A DNA stretch of 64,000 bases from Staphylococcus simulans (GTDB taxonomy: Bacteria; Bacillota; Bacilli; Staphylococcales; Staphylococcaceae). The notes under the pieces were generated by a model, which was not told the origin of the DNA, ran no database searches, and was given only the letters and a program-made list of their open reading frames with translations. A program made the translations under genes and the position numbers. Within the stretch, counting starts at the first letter, position 1. Each line of letters starts with the position of its first letter. Positions 47,939 to 57,398 of this stretch are shown piece by piece. Location of the stretch: contig NZ_PPRU01000007.1 in assembly GCF_002902285.1 (NCBI RefSeq), positions 1 to 64,000 on the forward strand, in the 5' to 3' direction.

Positions 47939-49195
47939 ATGAAGAAAGAACTGATTTTGTTGACGAATTACTTTCCTTACTATAAAGGAGAGGAATATTT
48001 AGAAGAAGAAATCAAATATTTGGCAGAAGCCTTTGATCACATTGTGATTGTTCCGACGATGGTCAGTCAGAAGATGAAAGTGACAAGAGAAGTACCGGAT
48101 GTTGCGACAGTCATCGACTTGCCTTTCCCGCAAGGACTAAAAGATAAGGCCATCAACTTCTTAAAGACAGGGCCAAATATTTTATTGAGTCAACCGCGTT
48201 TACGCAGTATTGGTGAAAATGCAGGTTCCTTAAATCCTTATAAGTGGATGTACAACTTGTATTTTGAATCGAGAACAGATGCGATTTATCAAGACTTAGT
48301 ACACTCACATTTATTACCGGAAAATGATGGCTATACGCAGCTTTATATTTACAGCTATTGGTTTTATATCACTGCGAACCTCGGCAGAAAATTAAAATAT
48401 GATTATTATGGTGATGATTCTATCCCATTTATTTCTAGAGGACATGGTTATGATGTCAATGATTATATTAAACCGTTTAGCTTCTTGCCGATGCGTCAAA
48501 CAATGTTGAAACATGTGGATGCGTTATACCCAGTGTCTGATACGAGTTCGAACTATTTAAGCAACAAGTTCCCGAAATATGCAGATAAAATTGAAACCAG
48601 ACGTCTCGGTGTAGGTGAAGGCAATTATCAAGTTTCATTACGTCAGCCGCCTTTATTTGTCAGCTGTTCAACGATTCGTAAATTAAAGCGTTTAGATGTC
48701 ATTATTGATGCGTTAGCACAATTGAATGAACAAGGTTATGATTTCAAATGGGTACATATCGGTGATGGTCCAGATGCGCAAAAAATTGAAGCAATGGCAA
48801 AAGAGAAATTAAAGCCGTCTCAATATGAATTGATTGGGCGTTTGCCGAACAAAGACGTCAGAAAATGGTATCATGAGCATAACCCGACGTTATTTTTAAA
48901 CACTTCTGAATCAGAGGGTGTACCAGTCTCTGTCATGGAAGCGATGGCGAATGCGATTCCTGTTGTAGCTTCAGATGTCGGAGGTACAGCTGAAATTGTA
49001 CAAACAGATGTAAATGGTACTTTAATCAGTGACGCACTTAAGCCAGAAGAGGCAGCGCGTGCGATTGAATATTTCATAAATCTTTCAGATGAAGCTTATC
49101 AAGGCTATGCGAAAGGTGCTTACCAAACTTGGCAGACGCTCTGTGATTCTGAAAGTCTTTATACTGAATTTGCGCATGAACTTGCACAACCTTAA
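47939..49195 (+). CDS. GT4-family glycosyltransferase
   Basis: 418 residues, 16 bases after the previous gene, with GAGAGGA upstream. GT-B fold: the C-terminal domain has the GT4 signature E-S-E-G-V-P-V-S-V-M-E-A-M-A-N-A-I-P-V-V-A-S-D-V-G-G with the E-x7-E pair, and H-I-G-D-G-P-D before it. It extends the lipid-linked repeat unit. It is the only glycosyltransferase in the operon, so the repeat unit may be short or other transferases may be shared. Confidence 0.9.
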   Translation: MKKELILLTNYFPYYKGEEYLEEEIKYLAEAFDHIVIVPTMVSQKMKVTREVPDVATVIDLPFPQGLKDKAINFLKTGPNILLSQPRLRSIGENAGSLNPYKWMYNLYFESRTDAIYQDLVHSHLLPENDGYTQLYIYSYWFYITANLGRKLKYDYYGDDSIPFISRGHGYDVNDYIKPFSFLPMRQTMLKHVDALYPVSDTSSNYLSNKFPKYADKIETRRLGVGEGNYQVSLRQPPLFVSCSTIRKLKRLDVIIDALAQLNEQGYDFKWVHIGDGPDAQKIEAMAKEKLKPSQYELIGRLPNKDVRKWYHEHNPTLFLNTSESEGVPVSVMEAMANAIPVVASDVGGTAEIVQTDVNGTLISDALKPEEAARAIEYFINLSDEAYQGYAKGAYQTWQTLCDSESLYTEFAHELAQP

Positions 49196-49299
49196 GCGTT
49201 CACTCAGTATATTGCTAGACACCTATGACACAACCAGACGAAAGCGTGTAATACGCAAGAAACGACAAATAAGTAACGAATGAGTAAGTAGGTGGAAGT

Positions 49300-50757
49300 T
49301 TGACCAAGTTATTAAGATGGTGTGTGCTGATGATTGCGGTGATATTGCTTACTATCGGCATTATCTTTTCGAATATTACCTTGTTATTTAGTGCACTCTT
49401 ATTATTTTTCCTGAACAATCTGATATATGGACTAGAAGCGTTCAACCAGCGGGTCATCTTCTTTATGTTCAATGTGACTTTCTTTGTCTTTTTAATGGGC
49501 AGAATGGTTGTCAGCAAACTGTTCCATTATCATGAAAAGGATTTTAAACTGCTGGGAACGTATTTTACAGATCAAGCCACAATATTTAATATTTTAATCT
49601 TATTAAGTTTAAGTTTGTTTTGTCTCTTTTTAGGATTTGCGATGTTAGATCGCACGGTTCAACAAGGATTTAAACAGTTTCAGCCTATTGAGACGACATA
49701 TAAACAAAATATCCGAATCATCAGTTTAGGTGTCTTTACGATTGCGATTATTTTTAAGCTGATGTATTTGGCAGAAGCGGTTCAAGCTTCACAATCACAA
49801 GGGTATTATGCCTATTTTTCTAGTTTTAAATCGAATTTACCAGGTGTGTTTGTGTTGATTAGTCGAATGTTCCCAGTCGCATTCTTTGTATATCTCGCAA
49901 CATTGCCTGCACAAAAGAAAGCATGGCTGCCGATACTTGCTTATTTATTTGTAGATGGGCTTTCTGTATTAACCGGATCTCGTTCTGACTTTATGTTAGA
50001 TGTGCTCATCTTGTTTATTTATTTCTGTTATCGCAATATTTTAGCGAAGCAGACAGGTACGCAAGCATGGTTCGGTAAAAAGACAATTATTGCGGGCATT
50101 ATTTCAGCACCGATTTTATTAGCGTTGATGAATTTTGTCGGTAATAACCGAGGCGGAGAAAAGACTGACGGTGGTTTCTTTGATGCATTGTTATCATTTT
50201 TCTTCTCACAAGGTATCAGTGTCAATGTCATTGGTTATACCATCGAGAAGGCGAAAGAGATTCCAGATAAAATCTATTCTATTGGACCGTTAACAGAGTA
50301 TGCCGTTTACAATATTTGGGGCAATTTAACTGGAGGGCAAGGCGGATGGTCTGGCCAATCGGTTGAACGTGCTTTAGAAGGGTATCAGTACTCGCATACA
50401 ATGTCTTATGTCATTATGAAAGACTTGTATCTTAAAGGCGTGGGTTATGGTTCAAGTTTCGTTGCTGAAACTTATCATGATTTCGGTTATGTCGGCATGA
50501 TGTTCGGCAGTATTGTCATTGGTTTATTAATTGCGTTATTTACGAGAATGTTGACCGCAAAACATATTTTAGTGATTGCGGCAGCTTTAATCATGGCACG
50601 AATGATGTTATTTATTCCACGTGCTAGTACAATCGCGTTTATTATTGATACTTTTTCACCAGCGAATATTTTCACAGTGCTTGTGATTTTCGGATTAGAA
50701 CGTGTGATGCGTTCTTACTTTGAACGCAAGCGCAACCAACATAAACAGGAGTTATGA
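49300..50757 (+). CDS. Wzy-like polysaccharide polymerase
   Basis: 485 residues, starting with TTG 49300 just after AGGTGG. About 11-12 membrane helices with a long external loop containing T-G-S-R-S-D-F-M-L-D and further Arg/Gly-rich segments (N-N-R-G-G-E-K), as in O-antigen/capsule repeat unit polymerases. Sequence identity in this family is low, so the call rests on topology and on its position between glycosyltransferase and flippase. Confidence 0.82.
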   Translation: MTKLLRWCVLMIAVILLTIGIIFSNITLLFSALLLFFLNNLIYGLEAFNQRVIFFMFNVTFFVFLMGRMVVSKLFHYHEKDFKLLGTYFTDQATIFNILILLSLSLFCLFLGFAMLDRTVQQGFKQFQPIETTYKQNIRIISLGVFTIAIIFKLMYLAEAVQASQSQGYYAYFSSFKSNLPGVFVLISRMFPVAFFVYLATLPAQKKAWLPILAYLFVDGLSVLTGSRSDFMLDVLILFIYFCYRNILAKQTGTQAWFGKKTIIAGIISAPILLALMNFVGNNRGGEKTDGGFFDALLSFFFSQGISVNVIGYTIEKAKEIPDKIYSIGPLTEYAVYNIWGNLTGGQGGWSGQSVERALEGYQYSHTMSYVIMKDLYLKGVGYGSSFVAETYHDFGYVGMMFGSIVIGLLIALFTRMLTAKHILVIAAALIMARMMLFIPRASTIAFIIDTFSPANIFTVLVIFGLERVMRSYFERKRNQHKQEL

Positions 50758-50759
50758 GT

Positions 50760-52289
50760 ATGAATCAAAGAAGAGCTGGCGCCATCTTATCCTACATATC
50801 CATATTTGGTAATATTCTAGTGGCGATTTTATATACACCGTTCTTCATTAGAACGCTCGGCACTTCTGAATATGGGTTGTATAATTTGGTTTTATCCTTT
50901 TTAGTTTATTTGAACATTATGGATTTAGCGTTCGGTAACACGATCGCCAAATACTTATCACAAAACAGAGTCAAAGGTTCAAAGGCACAAGAGGCACGTA
51001 TCTTAGGTAATATCTTAAATATTTACTTTTTGTGTTCCTTATTAGTCGGTCTGATGGGCTTGGTTTTGTATTTGAATGCTGAAGCGGTATTCGGCAATAC
51101 ATTAGCACCTCAACAATTATCAGAACTGAAATTGATGTTGATTTTTATCATTATCAATATCATGATTTCATTTTATCCAGGTATTTTTAATGGTATTTTA
51201 CAAGCGTATGAATACTTTGTGATTGCGAAGAGTATGTTGCTGATCCGAGTGATTATGCCTTCTATCATTGCGACACCGTTTTTATTAATGGGATTTGGCG
51301 CAGTTACGATTATATTGATTACGTTAATTGTCAACTTTGCGTGTCTGTTCTTAGGCATGATTTTATGTCGACGCCATGTATCGATACGCTTTGATTGGAA
51401 AGGTGCATTATCGTTTAATCACTTAAAACAACAGAAACAATTGAACGTGTATTTAGGTTTAGTTTTGTTTTCTATTGCTATTGAACAATTGACGTTAAAT
51501 TCTGGTCAAATGATTTTAGGTGCGATTAACGGAACGGTTGCGGTTGCGATTTATGTCATCGCTGTACAGTTCGTAAAAATCTTCCAACAGTTTGCGACTT
51601 CTATTAATAATGTGACCTTCCCAGGATTCTCAATGTTAGTGGTAGAAGGTGCAAGTAATGAACGTTTACTTCAACAGATGGTACGCATCAGTCGTATTCA
51701 ATTGATTGTATTATCGTTTATCTTATCCGGCTTTGTGATTTTCGGTGAGAACTTTATTGTGATTTGGGCAGGGCAAGATTTCAGACCTGCGTATCTTATG
51801 ACGGTAATTTTAATGTTTACAATTACTTTCCAACTATCACAGTTGCCGGCAGTCAGCATTATTCAAGCACATAATCGCCAAACGTTTCGTTTTATGGCTT
51901 TAGCAATTACCTTAGTATTAGCCATGATCAGTGCGGTCATTTTAGCGCCGAAGTATAGTGGTTACGGTGTTTCACTTTCTATCGCAGCGTTCAGCTTTAT
52001 CGGCTATACACTGATTATGAATGTATATTATCACCGTAAAATCGGTTTGAATATGTATCGTTTCTGGTTTGAGATGAGTAAAATATGGTTGCCGATGATA
52101 ATCTCTACAGCCATTTACTATTTTATTTATCAATGGATTGCGCAACTCTTAGGTAAAGGGTTAGTCGTGCTAGGTATAAATATTATCGTTTATGTTATTT
52201 TGTATTCTGTCGTGTTGTGGACAGTCATTATGAACCAAAGCGAGCGACAAATGGGTATGCAAGTAATACAACGCTTTAAACGTGCGTAA
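50760..52289 (+). CDS. Wzx-type polysaccharide flippase
   Basis: 509 residues from ATG 50760, 8 bases after AGGAG; ATG 50754 is only 2 bases from that site. MATE/MVF-fold layout with 12-14 membrane helices; the N-terminal A-I-L-S-Y-I-S-I-F-G-N-I and Y-T-P-F-F-I-R-T-L-G-x-x-E-Y-G-L-Y-N-L are typical of polysaccharide biosynthesis protein flippases. It translocates the lipid-linked repeat across the membrane for Wzy. Last gene of the operon, followed by a strong terminator. Confidence 0.92.
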   Translation: MNQRRAGAILSYISIFGNILVAILYTPFFIRTLGTSEYGLYNLVLSFLVYLNIMDLAFGNTIAKYLSQNRVKGSKAQEARILGNILNIYFLCSLLVGLMGLVLYLNAEAVFGNTLAPQQLSELKLMLIFIIINIMISFYPGIFNGILQAYEYFVIAKSMLLIRVIMPSIIATPFLLMGFGAVTIILITLIVNFACLFLGMILCRRHVSIRFDWKGALSFNHLKQQKQLNVYLGLVLFSIAIEQLTLNSGQMILGAINGTVAVAIYVIAVQFVKIFQQFATSINNVTFPGFSMLVVEGASNERLLQQMVRISRIQLIVLSFILSGFVIFGENFIVIWAGQDFRPAYLMTVILMFTITFQLSQLPAVSIIQAHNRQTFRFMALAITLVLAMISAVILAPKYSGYGVSLSIAAFSFIGYTLIMNVYYHRKIGLNMYRFWFEMSKIWLPMIISTAIYYFIYQWIAQLLGKGLVVLGINIIVYVILYSVVLWTVIMNQSERQMGMQVIQRFKRA

Positions 52290-52322
52290 ATATAACTATG
52301 AAAATGTTAAAAAGAATAAATA

Positions 52323-52371
52323 CAAACAAAGACGCTATTCAGTCAGAAAAACCTGAACAGCGTCTTTGTTT
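52323..52371. terminator. Bidirectional terminator after the polysaccharide operon
   Basis: The stem aaacaaagacgct-a-ttcag / ctgaa-c-agcgtctttgttt lies between convergent genes, with A/T-rich flanks on both sides; it overlaps the stop codon of the minus-strand gene. Confidence 0.82.
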
Positions 52372-53095
52372 ACTTTTTAAGTAAAGTGAGACATACATCT
52401 ATTAAATGCAGGTGATACACACTATAAATCAGGCCAGAAATAAAGACAGCCAATGTTACAGCGAAGAGTGCAGTTTGAATCCATGAGCGCTTCATAATCG
52501 TAATAGCTTTAGTTTTAGCATTCCAAATAAAGTTGAAGCGATTGAAATAAATCATGAACAGCACAATTAAGGTATAAAAGATAGATGATATCAATACCAT
52601 TTGAATTAAGCCGGGTAATATCATGCGATCGGATAATTGTATAAGACTTTGAATTTTAGAGATAAAATCTTTTGGTTTCGTTTCTCCGAATAAATCGAAC
52701 CACCAATCTGTAAATTTGATTAAGAAACTGCCGAGAAACATAAGTAATAATAATGTACATGCATTCAAAGTAGTCAGCCAAGCACGACGACCTGGCACAG
52801 CAGTGAATGTTAAACGATGCATTAAAATAGCGTGAACTACTAATAAAGCGATACCTATACCACAGGCGAGCACACCATATTCTATTGCGAAAAATGTGTG
52901 GTACATATTCGTCTTTAAGGCATTAGGTTTTCCTAGAAATAGTAACAATAAGCCAATGATGAAGCCATTGATAAAGAGTGTATAAAAAACAAACGTACTC
53001 AAACAAACTAAAATACGTCGATTACGACGAATCAATATTAAATCTAATAGGGTAAATAACAGTCCAATTGTTAGATACAAGATGATTTGAATCAT
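52370..53095 (-). CDS. Integral membrane protein of unknown function
   Basis: 241 residues from ATG 53095 with AAGGAG upstream. Six or so hydrophobic helices separated by short charged loops (for example L-I-R-R-N-R-R-I and F-G-E-T-K-P-K-D-F). No catalytic motif is visible and I do not recognise the family; a role in envelope glycopolymer synthesis is suggested only by its neighbours. Transcribed divergently from the GT-C-like gene. Confidence 0.78.
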   Translation of the reverse strand: MIQIILYLTIGLLFTLLDLILIRRNRRILVCLSTFVFYTLFINGFIIGLLLLFLGKPNALKTNMYHTFFAIEYGVLACGIGIALLVVHAILMHRLTFTAVPGRRAWLTTLNACTLLLLMFLGSFLIKFTDWWFDLFGETKPKDFISKIQSLIQLSDRMILPGLIQMVLISSIFYTLIVLFMIYFNRFNFIWNAKTKAITIMKRSWIQTALFAVTLAVFISGLIYSVYHLHLIDVCLTLLKK

Positions 53096-53325
53096 GATGA
53101 TAAGTGTTCTCCTTCTTAAAGGTGATAAATCACGTTGTGTTAATAATTAATAATTTTACTATTGAAGTCATAAATTGTCAGTAAAAAAATGAAGTGAGTG
53201 AAAATATTATTAAATGACGTATGTTTGACGAGGTATAAAATGGTATGTTTTCTAATTATAGATTATGATGACAATCATATAATTAAAGTGTATTATATGC
53301 TTAACACAACAAGGAGAACAACATC

Positions 53326-54852
53326 ATGAGGATTATTAAGGAACACCCATATTGTTTTGTATATGGATTATTAGTGCTTTTTTATTTTGTATTTGCGGCG
53401 ATTGTTCCGCTTGCGCAAGATGACTGGGGCTGGTATATACATGGCTACAACCAATGGTTCAATGAACATTTTAAAAATTTAAACGGTCGATATTTCGGGA
53501 ATATTTTAGAAATTTTAGCAGTGAGAAGCCTATTATTACGCATGGTAGTGTATGCGCTAGTTTCATTCTCCATACTTTGGATAGTATTGAAATTCGCAGA
53601 TAAAACTAAAAGTACAGCTTATATATTAATCGCGTTTATAATGTTACTGCTAATGCCCGCTTCAATCTTCAAACAAACTTATGCGTGGTATGCAGGATTT
53701 AATAACTATGTCACAAGTGCCTTATGTGCATTAGTAGTTTTATTATTTGTTTTAAAAACACTGCATAATCAAGAAAGAAAAACACAATGGTCACAACGTA
53801 TTGAATTAGTATGTTTCTATATCGCATGTATTGCCGGACAGTTATTTATGGAGAATGTCACACTTTATAATATTGCGATTACCGGTTTAGGGTTACTTGT
53901 ATATTTAGTAATTTATCGCAAAATCAACTTGAAATTATTGATAGGATTCTGTTTAACATGGATAGGCGCGATTATTATGTTTACAAATCCTAACTACATG
54001 AATATTTTAGCGGGTAATAGTTCATATCAACAAGTCGGTTCTAATACCTCGATGTATGATAAAGTCATTCAAACGTTATTAAAAATCATTCCGTATTATG
54101 GCTACTTCCAATGCGCCATATTTTTAAGTATTTTAGCTGTGGTTTTACTCATTGTTTTATATCGCAGTCCGAAATTTTTAAGTTTGTCACTAGTGTATAA
54201 AGTGATAATAACGGTAGCTTTAGCATTCTTTACTGTTTATAAATACTTTGTCTATGAACCTTTTGATTTAGATGCGATGAAACACATTCCGTGGGTTGCT
54301 GGTCTGAATTTCTTAGCGTGTTTGATCTATTTCTGTGCAGTCGCAGTAGGTCTCTATTTTATTGGTTTATCTAAGAAGTCATTATTGACGACATACTTTA
54401 GTTTAGCTTCGATTGTGATTGCGACCATGCCTTTATTAGTCGTTGCGCCTGTCGGACCAAGAAATTTCTACTTTATGTATGTGTTATGGTTGGTTATTTT
54501 ATTAATTGTACTTAAACAGTTACCTTTACCTGAAAGACGTACGAGTCTCATTGCGGGTAGTATCGCACTAGTCGCAGTAATCGTGTTTATGAGTGCTTTT
54601 TCATTCATGAGTTATGCGAATACACAACGGATTGCGAAAATAAAAGAAGAAGCAGCACATGTCTCTAAAGATGACGTTATTATTGTAGAAATGTTGCCAT
54701 TTGATGTGTATACCCAACATTCCTCACCATGGTCGGTAAGAACACAGAGAATATTTAAACAATATTTTGGTATACCTCAAGAAGCACGATTAAAATTCGT
54801 ACCTTATGGTCAAAAATATTTACAACCGAAAGTACAGAAGAAAAATAAATAA
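53326..54852 (+). CDS. Polytopic GT-C-like membrane protein (DUF6056-like)
   Basis: 508 residues, ATG 53326 after AAGGAG. About 11 membrane helices and an Asp-Asp pair in the first external loop (A-Q-D-D-W-G-W-Y), followed by N-G-R-Y-F-G-N, which is the pattern of GT-C glycosyltransferases that use lipid-phosphate sugars and of DUF6056 proteins. A short soluble C-terminal domain with a basic tail follows. Probable role: adding sugars to an extracellular glycopolymer such as teichoic acid. Assignment is by pattern recall and moderately sure. Confidence 0.72.
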   Translation: MRIIKEHPYCFVYGLLVLFYFVFAAIVPLAQDDWGWYIHGYNQWFNEHFKNLNGRYFGNILEILAVRSLLLRMVVYALVSFSILWIVLKFADKTKSTAYILIAFIMLLLMPASIFKQTYAWYAGFNNYVTSALCALVVLLFVLKTLHNQERKTQWSQRIELVCFYIACIAGQLFMENVTLYNIAITGLGLLVYLVIYRKINLKLLIGFCLTWIGAIIMFTNPNYMNILAGNSSYQQVGSNTSMYDKVIQTLLKIIPYYGYFQCAIFLSILAVVLLIVLYRSPKFLSLSLVYKVIITVALAFFTVYKYFVYEPFDLDAMKHIPWVAGLNFLACLIYFCAVAVGLYFIGLSKKSLLTTYFSLASIVIATMPLLVVAPVGPRNFYFMYVLWLVILLIVLKQLPLPERRTSLIAGSIALVAVIVFMSAFSFMSYANTQRIAKIKEEAAHVSKDDVIIVEMLPFDVYTQHSSPWSVRTQRIFKQYFGIPQEARLKFVPYGQKYLQPKVQKKNK

Positions 54853-54858
54853 AATCAC

Positions 54859-54905
54859 AAAAAAATCAGAACAACTTCCAATTGTGAAGCTGTTCTGATT
54901 TTTTG
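54859..54905. terminator. Bidirectional terminator between GT-C-like and TetR genes
   Basis: aaaaatcagaacaacttc pairs with gaagctgttctgattttt (one mismatch); A and T runs on either side suit both strands. Confidence 0.85.
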
Positions 54906-54925
54906 TTTTAAAGTATTTTCCATCG

Positions 54926-55498
54926 CTATTCTGACTTAACTTTAATGTTGAGTAATTGATTGAAAATCTTGTCCAGCGAATCAGGATTATCAATCGCATT
55001 TGAATAGTCGGCACAAAGTTTATGTTCATCGTAAGTCCAATCACCGATAGCGGTAATTGCTGATTCAAAGACACGAGCAACTACTTTGATCGGAGGGTTG
55101 CCAGGGACTTCGATAATATCTGCATTGTCTATGATGTCTTGACGTATTTTTTGGATGAAGATTGCGGTCACAGTTTCCATAAATTGTTGATCATGACGTT
55201 GTTTAATATCAATTTTTTCAATAGGTTTATCAAAGAAAGAACTTAAAGCTTTAAAAGGTGCTTCAATACGCTCTCGAATATCCTTTTCGAAATAATCTTT
55301 AGTCAAATTCGTAATTAAGTAAGATAACAAGTCATATTTATCGTAAAAGTGTTTATAGAATGTCGTACGGTGAACCAATGCTTTATCACATATCATATTA
55401 ACTGTAATGGCAGAGAATAATTTTTCGCTTAATAAGTTGAACAAGGATTCGGATAAAGCACGTTTTGTTTTAATCACACGTAAATCATTGGGATTCAT
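54926..55498 (-). CDS. TetR-family transcriptional regulator
   Basis: 190 residues from ATG 55498; the in-frame GTG at 55507 is only 3 bases from the AGGAG and is less likely. TetR DNA-binding domain: R-V-I-K-T-K-R-A-L-S-E-S-L-F, I-T-V-N-M-I-C-D-K-A-L-V-H-R-T-T-F-Y-K-H-F, K-Y-D-L-L. The helical C-terminal domain has no recognised ligand. It is divergent from the TagE-like gene, whose promoter region it may control. Confidence 0.87.
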   Translation of the reverse strand: MNPNDLRVIKTKRALSESLFNLLSEKLFSAITVNMICDKALVHRTTFYKHFYDKYDLLSYLITNLTKDYFEKDIRERIEAPFKALSSFFDKPIEKIDIKQRHDQQFMETVTAIFIQKIRQDIIDNADIIEVPGNPPIKVVARVFESAITAIGDWTYDEHKLCADYSNAIDNPDSLDKIFNQLLNIKVKSE

Positions 55499-55733
55499 GT
55501 TTGGCACATCTCCTTTTGTTAAATATATATGATAACAACTCGATTTCAGTATAGAACTATCAGTATAAATAAACTACTATGTAGATTAAACTATACTGTA
55601 TGTTTGGTGGAGAGGCAAATATTTTAACTTGAGTATGAATAAATTTAATTTTTCTGTTTTACTTATTGTTTAAAGTGTAAATATAGAAATGATATAATTT
55701 TTTCTAACAAATTTTATGAAATGGGGTTTAGGG

Positions 55734-57233
55734 TTGATTTATACTGTTACATCAACTTTGCCTCCGAATCATGGAGGAAGAACGAAAGCATTGTTGAAGC
55801 GAATTCAATTTATTGACGACACATTAGGTATTAAACAAACTATTTTAACGACCAACTACAATATTGAGTACCCAGAAGTATTGGCTGATTTTAGAGAAAA
55901 AGGTATCTTAAACGAAGGTACACAAGTCATTAATCTCTATGATTGGCTTTCTGGCTATAATCTATTTAACATTCCAAAGTCGACTTTTAAGAAAGAAAAG
56001 AAATATAAAGCACAACCTGTGGCACTTTCTGATTACACAACACGTACGAATAAAAAAGGGGACGTCGTACGTTATTATGACAAGGCTGATGAAACATATT
56101 TACTGTATCGTAAATTTTATGAGGATTCAGAAGTAGTCCATTTTGAAGATGTGATGACGCCTGGAGTTAAACATAAAGTCATCCGTTATGAATACAACAC
56201 TTATGGTTATCTGCATAAGAAGACTTACTATGCAGCACGTAAAAACATGAAGTTGAGTGAGACGATGTATGATTTAGACGGAAATGTGTATTGTCAAAAA
56301 TGGTTTGAAGAAAATAAGCAAGGCAAACCAGAAGCGACGTCCATTTTGATATACCGCGAGGGACGTGTGGTAAGAAGTTTTACGCACGATAAAGCATTGT
56401 TTGCGTATTTTTATAATGAGATATTTAAAGATGGAGATATTGTGTTTAATGATGCACGTTTATTAGATGAACCATTAATTGACAATCAACATGCGATTAA
56501 ACCTGTCATTGTCTTCCATAGTTCTCTCTTATCCGGTGATAATATTAAAGGTTCATATCGCTTTGCGATAGATCATCACAAGCAAGTTTCGGCGTATATT
56601 GTGCTGACAACTCAACAAAAACAAGATATTTTAGCACAATCAGATATTCCAGAACAAAAAATTCAAGTCATTCCGCATTTCATTGAACCCAGTACGTTAC
56701 CTGAACAAGAACGTAAAAATCAGTTTGTGTATTTAGGCAGGTTCTCAAAAGAGAAACGTATTGATCACATTGTGAAGGCATTTAAGTTATTTAAAGCTAA
56801 AGATTATGAGACGAAACTGAAATTATATGGCGGTGTTTCTGACTCACAAGAAGATGAACTTAAAGATTTAATTTCTAAAGAAGGTCTGTCAGAAGATGTA
56901 GACATCGAATCCTTTACTAATCATCCACAAGAAGTTTTCCGTGAATCACGTGCTTCTATTTTAGCAAGTACACATGAAGGATTCGGATTATCTATGATGG
57001 AAAGTATCAATGAAGGTTGTCCGGTTCTTGCGTATGATATTCGTTATGGGCCAAATGAAATCATTGAAGCGGGTGAGAATGGGTATTTAATACCTACAGG
57101 TGATATCGAGGCTTTAGCACAGGCGATGGAGCGTATCATCAACCATCCATTGAAGCATGTGCACACACGTCAATCATTAACACCAAAAGCCGCCCAACAT
57201 CATTTCGAACAGTTATTTAAAACGTTAATATAA
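55734..57233 (+). CDS. TagE/TarM-like GT4 glycosyltransferase (teichoic acid type)
   Basis: 499 residues from TTG 55734, which has GGGG 7 bases upstream and gives the family-like start M-I-Y-T-V-T-S-T-L-P-P-N-H-G-G-R-T-K; the ATG at 55716 has no ribosome site. The N-terminal GT-B half carries a middle beta-rich insertion (residues of about 120-220, Y-N-T-Y-G-Y-L-H-K-K), as in poly(glycerol-phosphate) glucosyltransferases. The C-terminal half has V-Y-L-G-R-F-S-K-E-K-R and the GT4 E-x7-E motif in T-H-E-G-F-G-L-S-M-M-E-S-I-N-E-G. It probably glucosylates a teichoic acid or related surface polymer. TATAAT at 55693-55698 may be its -10. Confidence 0.82.
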   Translation: MIYTVTSTLPPNHGGRTKALLKRIQFIDDTLGIKQTILTTNYNIEYPEVLADFREKGILNEGTQVINLYDWLSGYNLFNIPKSTFKKEKKYKAQPVALSDYTTRTNKKGDVVRYYDKADETYLLYRKFYEDSEVVHFEDVMTPGVKHKVIRYEYNTYGYLHKKTYYAARKNMKLSETMYDLDGNVYCQKWFEENKQGKPEATSILIYREGRVVRSFTHDKALFAYFYNEIFKDGDIVFNDARLLDEPLIDNQHAIKPVIVFHSSLLSGDNIKGSYRFAIDHHKQVSAYIVLTTQQKQDILAQSDIPEQKIQVIPHFIEPSTLPEQERKNQFVYLGRFSKEKRIDHIVKAFKLFKAKDYETKLKLYGGVSDSQEDELKDLISKEGLSEDVDIESFTNHPQEVFRESRASILASTHEGFGLSMMESINEGCPVLAYDIRYGPNEIIEAGENGYLIPTGDIEALAQAMERIINHPLKHVHTRQSLTPKAAQHHFEQLFKTLI

Positions 57234-57398
57234 ATAGAGTAATACACCTTTTATTATTTTTCCAAATTAGTAAGACGATGATAAAAAAGTAGATTTAGTA
57301 TATAATTGTTACGGTTTCTTATTTGGTTTGCTGAGAAATTAGCAGTACAATAAGAAAATGTGGAAAACAGAGATATAAAAAGTAAGGAGATCACAATC